This document shows, one piece after another, positions 25,482-27,820 of a stretch of DNA of 27,820 nt. The DNA lies in NCBI GenBank assembly GCA_963925675.1, contig CAWUSW010000016.1, forward strand, positions 1-27,820. The letters run 5' to 3'. The notes below the pieces were generated by a model. That model saw only the letters and a list, made by a program, of their open reading frames with translations. It was not told where the DNA came from and ran no database searches. The translations under genes were made by a program, and so were the position numbers. The first letter of the stretch is position 1; each line of letters begins with the position of its first letter. The stretch is from Eutrophocola sp963925675 (lineage in GTDB: Bacteria; Pseudomonadota; Gammaproteobacteria; Pseudomonadales; Pseudohongiellaceae).

Positions 25482-25522
25482 GCTTTAGTGGAAAAAGGGA
25501 ATTAGCGCAGGAAAAAATAAAA

Positions 25523-25558
25523 GAATAAAAGGAATAAAAGGAATAAAAGGAATAAAAG
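25523..25558 (+). repeat. Four tandem copies of GAATAAAAG
   Basis: Exact 9-base units start at 25523, 25532, 25541 and 25550, in the 121-bp gap between the MFS and hydrolase genes. A near copy without the leading G precedes them. It resembles the purine-rich arms at 4095 and 17363 but lacks a complementary arm. Such simple repeats can change copy number by slippage and alter promoter spacing for the gene starting at 25603. Confidence 0.8.
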
Positions 25559-25602
25559 TAATCTGAGGAATAAGTAAGAAATATAGAGCAGGGAGAGCGT
25601 CT

Positions 25603-27015
25603 ATGAATCTTGTCTTCGTCCATGGCTGGAGTGTTACCAATACCGATGCCTATGGCAGCCTGCACAAGGCACTTTGCGCTGCGGCCTCAACCTTCAATCT
25701 TGAAATCACCGTCCAACACATCTATTTAGGCAAATACATCAGCTTTCATGATGAAGTCACACTGGATGATATCGCCCGTGCCTTTGATAAGGCCCTGCGG
25801 GATTTACCCGGTAATACAAACAAAATACGTCCCTTTTCTGCCATCACCCATTCTACCGGTGGCCCCGTGGTCAGATATTGGCAAGAATTGTTTTATGGTG
25901 CCAGAAACCTTGCTGCTTCTCCGCTCAGGCATCTGCTTATGCTGGCGCCGGCAAATCATGGCTCTGCCCTGGCGGCCCTGGGGAAAAAACGTGTTGGCCG
26001 TCTGAAAGCCTGGTTTAGCGGAGTGGAGTCAGGGCAAGGCGTTCTGGACTGGCTGTGTCTGGGCAGCGATGGTCAATGGCAACTTAATGAGAGTACTCTT
26101 TCCTACAAGAATGCCCAAAATAATTTCTTCCCCTTTGTTCTCACCGGTCAGGGTATCGATACCGGCTTTTACGATTTTCTTAATAATTATCTGGTTGAAT
26201 CCGGCTCTGATGGTGTTGTCAGAGTGTGCGGTGCTAATTTGAATTACCGTTTTTTAGCCTTGCAGCAGGAAGATGAGGTGTTGCGGAAGAAGCCGCTGAA
26301 AACGCGTTTGCTTGCTCATCAAACTCGACCCTTAAAAACATCGGCACCAGTGCCACTCGGCGTGTTCAGTCAATACAGCCATTGCGGTGACAAGATGGGG
26401 ATTATGCGCAGTCCAATTGCCAGTAAAACCAGTATTCACCCTATTGTCAGCGAAATTCTTAAATGTCTTTCGGTTAAAAATGCCAGGCAGTACAGCAAGC
26501 GTTTTGATGAACTGGCGCAACTGAGCGAGCTGGAGCAAGCCAAAAAACCAGGCGGAAAAAAAGACAGGATCAGTCAGTACACAATGCTTGTTCTTAATGT
26601 ACGTGATCAGTACGGCAATCAATTTGGCAGGGATGAAGTAGAGGTGGTATTACTGGGTGGACCTTCATACAGTCCTGCTCAATTACCGAAAGGCTTTCTT
26701 GTTGACCGGCAACTGAATAATCAAAGCAACCGACTGGTGTTTTTCCTGGATGCGGAAAAAATGAAAAAAATCAAAGAAGGGTTGTTTGGCATCAGAATTA
26801 CAGCCCGTCCTCAAAGCGGCTTTGCTTATTACAATGAAGGAGAGTTCAGGTCAGAAGGCTTGTCCCTTGAAAAAGTATTTACCCCGAACCAGACTACTTA
26901 TGTGGATATCACCATGAAGCGTCTTATTGATAAAAATGTTTTCAGGCTAAGGCGAGGTAAACAGAGGCATGAAGATTTTTCCGGGGTTCTCCCTGCAGGG
27001 AAAAATGCTAATTAA
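25603..27015 (+). CDS. Alpha/beta hydrolase, lipase-like, with C-terminal extension
   Basis: A 470-residue protein. The N-terminal half is an alpha/beta hydrolase: oxyanion-hole HGW at residues 7-9, nucleophile Ser84 in THSTGG, and candidate triad partners Asp203 (GSDGVV) and His260 (YSHCGDKMG). The elbow has Thr in place of the first Gly of GxSxG. The motifs SDGVV and YSHCGDKMG recall PGAP1-like and triacylglycerol lipase/phospholipase proteins. Residues ~300-470 are a separate beta-rich region (MLVLNVRDQYGNQFGRDEVEVVLLGG), function unknown. There is no signal peptide, so the protein is cytoplasmic or exported by another route. GGGAGAG before the ATG supports the start. It stands alone before a strong terminator. 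Substrate unknown. Confidence 0.78.
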   Translation: MNLVFVHGWSVTNTDAYGSLHKALCAAASTFNLEITVQHIYLGKYISFHDEVTLDDIARAFDKALRDLPGNTNKIRPFSAITHSTGGPVVRYWQELFYGARNLAASPLRHLLMLAPANHGSALAALGKKRVGRLKAWFSGVESGQGVLDWLCLGSDGQWQLNESTLSYKNAQNNFFPFVLTGQGIDTGFYDFLNNYLVESGSDGVVRVCGANLNYRFLALQQEDEVLRKKPLKTRLLAHQTRPLKTSAPVPLGVFSQYSHCGDKMGIMRSPIASKTSIHPIVSEILKCLSVKNARQYSKRFDELAQLSELEQAKKPGGKKDRISQYTMLVLNVRDQYGNQFGRDEVEVVLLGGPSYSPAQLPKGFLVDRQLNNQSNRLVFFLDAEKMKKIKEGLFGIRITARPQSGFAYYNEGEFRSEGLSLEKVFTPNQTTYVDITMKRLIDKNVFRLRRGKQRHEDFSGVLPAGKNAN

Positions 27016-27020
27016 ATAGT

Positions 27021-27050
27021 AAAAAAAGAGGCCTTGAGGCCTCTTTTTTT
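27021..27050. terminator. Bidirectional intrinsic terminator
   Basis: AAAAAAAGAGGCC (27021-27033) pairs perfectly with GGCCTCTTTTTTT (27038-27050) around TTGA. A-run before and T-run after the G+C core serve both the hydrolase gene (+) and the convergent gene ending at 27111 (-). Confidence 0.95.
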
Positions 27051-27110
27051 ACTTAACTATTTATGAAGAGCTATTCATCAAAATCTATTCATCGAGCTAT
27101 TCAAAAACAG

Positions 27111-27820
27111 CTATTGCACCAGTGATTCGCTGCCCATCATATGGAACTGGTCGATATTGTTGTCCTGGCAGAAGTACTCGATAAATTCCTGATCCGGCTC
27201 CCAGGTCTTGGTCCATACAGTAGACCAGGGCTGGGTATAGGCTTCAGGATCATCAATAGTGACTTCGTAACGCAAGGTATCCATCTGCGGTCTGGAAAAG
27301 CGTTCAATTAAATGCAGGCTTTCAGTGTGTGGATAGCCTTCACGATGAATCCAGAAACGCTCATTGAAGCCAATGGTATCAACGATCAGGGTGTCGCCTT
27401 CCCAACGGCCTATGGAATGTCCGAAATAAGAGGGAGTGATATATTCAGGATGCCCGCGGCCATCCATATGAATTTCGCGCCAGGGTCTTGTTGAACCGCC
27501 GGAATGGACAAATATCTTGCTCATATGGGGAACCTGCACAACCTGCACGCCAAATGGCACAGCAAACTGACGCGGACCACCTGGAGGTGCACAGCGCACA
27601 TGTGGATCATCTTTCGCCAGGGTGGCCTGACGATAATCATAAAGCGCTCGTGACCAGGGTTTAAAAGGGACTTCCTCTGGTGGCGGATAGTCAGCACCGG
27701 CAACCATAGGACCAGGACCACGTCCCCAAAGTCCGAGGCCATCTTCCTGTGGTCCCAGGTTCGGGGTGCCATCGGCAAGACGGGGAGTAGGTGCTTGGGG
27801 ATTGTATTCAGCGGCATACA
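27111..27820 (-). CDS. Protein of unknown function, C-terminal 236 residues (cut by window edge)
   Basis: The frame is open from 27820 to a TAG at 27111. It begins YAAEYNPQAPTPRLADGTPN and runs through GPQEDGLGLWGRGPGPMV, so an ATG at 27707 is internal rather than the true start. Conserved-looking motifs include FKPWSRALYDYRQA, CAPPGGPRQFAVPFGVQVVQ, HMDGRGHPEYITPSYFGHSIG, RWEGDTLIVDTIGFNER and FSRPQMDTLRYEVTIDDPEA. These are typical of a widespread uncharacterised, usually secreted, bacterial family whose N-terminus reads 'TADGHPDLSGVW'-like and which I cannot give a function. The signal peptide, if any, is outside the window. It converges on the hydrolase gene with a shared terminator between. 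Confidence 0.75.
   Translation of the reverse strand, partial: YAAEYNPQAPTPRLADGTPNLGPQEDGLGLWGRGPGPMVAGADYPPPEEVPFKPWSRALYDYRQATLAKDDPHVRCAPPGGPRQFAVPFGVQVVQVPHMSKIFVHSGGSTRPWREIHMDGRGHPEYITPSYFGHSIGRWEGDTLIVDTIGFNERFWIHREGYPHTESLHLIERFSRPQMDTLRYEVTIDDPEAYTQPWSTVWTKTWEPDQEFIEYFCQDNNIDQFHMMGSESLVQ

Overview
The window looks like a chromosomal segment of a heterotrophic gammaproteobacterium, probably aquatic or marine. The grounds are a TesA / YbbA-like ATPase / YbbP-like permease neighbourhood, a bacterial TANGO2 (NRDE) protein, a Na+/Pi cotransporter of the NptA/YjbB type, a class I fumarase, and REP-like intergenic repeats of the 'GTAGGAG...' kind common in Pseudomonas-like gammaproteobacteria. 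Base composition is balanced. No rRNA, tRNA, CRISPR array, phage or transposase gene was recognised. The lineage is an inference from gene types, not a measured placement.

Layout. 1-1745: the 3' end of an aryl-alcohol-type dehydrogenase and a complete zinc-dependent dehydrogenase. 1775-3822: a secreted matrixin-like metalloprotease broken by a single frameshift. 3856-4092: a double-CDGSH iron-sulfur protein. 4180-7090: a divergent pair, a short MetE-like zinc methyltransferase (-) and a LigM/DesA-type tetrahydrofolate-dependent O-demethylase (+), followed by a strong terminator. 7182-7517: a broken cytochrome c gene. 7602-13413 (- strand): a small membrane protein, an NptA-like transporter, and a YbbP/YbbA-like ABC exporter. 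13938-15652: a TANGO2-family gene and a TesA-like SGNH esterase. 15818-19697: class I fumarase and a periplasmic cytochrome c-PQQ dehydrogenase fusion. 19793-25481 (+ strand): two tandem RraA/CHA-aldolase-family genes, a LigJ-like 4-oxalomesaconate hydratase, a LigB-type extradiol dioxygenase resembling DesZ, a small secreted protein of unknown function and an MFS transporter. 25603-27015: an alpha/beta hydrolase. 27111-27820 (-): the 3' part of a protein of unknown function.

How the genes fit together. The best-supported theme is catabolism of methoxylated aromatic acids (syringate, 3-O-methylgallate, gallate or vanillate type, i.e. lignin-derived). The LigM/DesA-like enzyme would move an aryl O-methyl group to tetrahydrofolate, the DesZ-like dioxygenase would open the ring, the LigJ-like hydratase and an RraA-family aldolase would take 4-oxalomesaconate to pyruvate and oxaloacetate, and the MFS protein could import substrate. 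Fumarase could connect to the TCA cycle, and the alcohol and PQQ dehydrogenases could oxidise side chains, but those two links rest on proximity only. The genes lie in two blocks about 12 kb apart, and no LigU tautomerase, MetF or formyl-THF synthetase is visible. The divergent MetE-like gene next to the demethylase suggests a possible outlet for methyl-folate.

The intergenic regions are rich in structure: (GGATAAA)n inverted repeats after two genes, an 83-bp tandem REP/BIME-like array, an 81-bp nested palindrome, a 9-bp-arm dyad in the divergent promoter region, and two clear intrinsic terminators.
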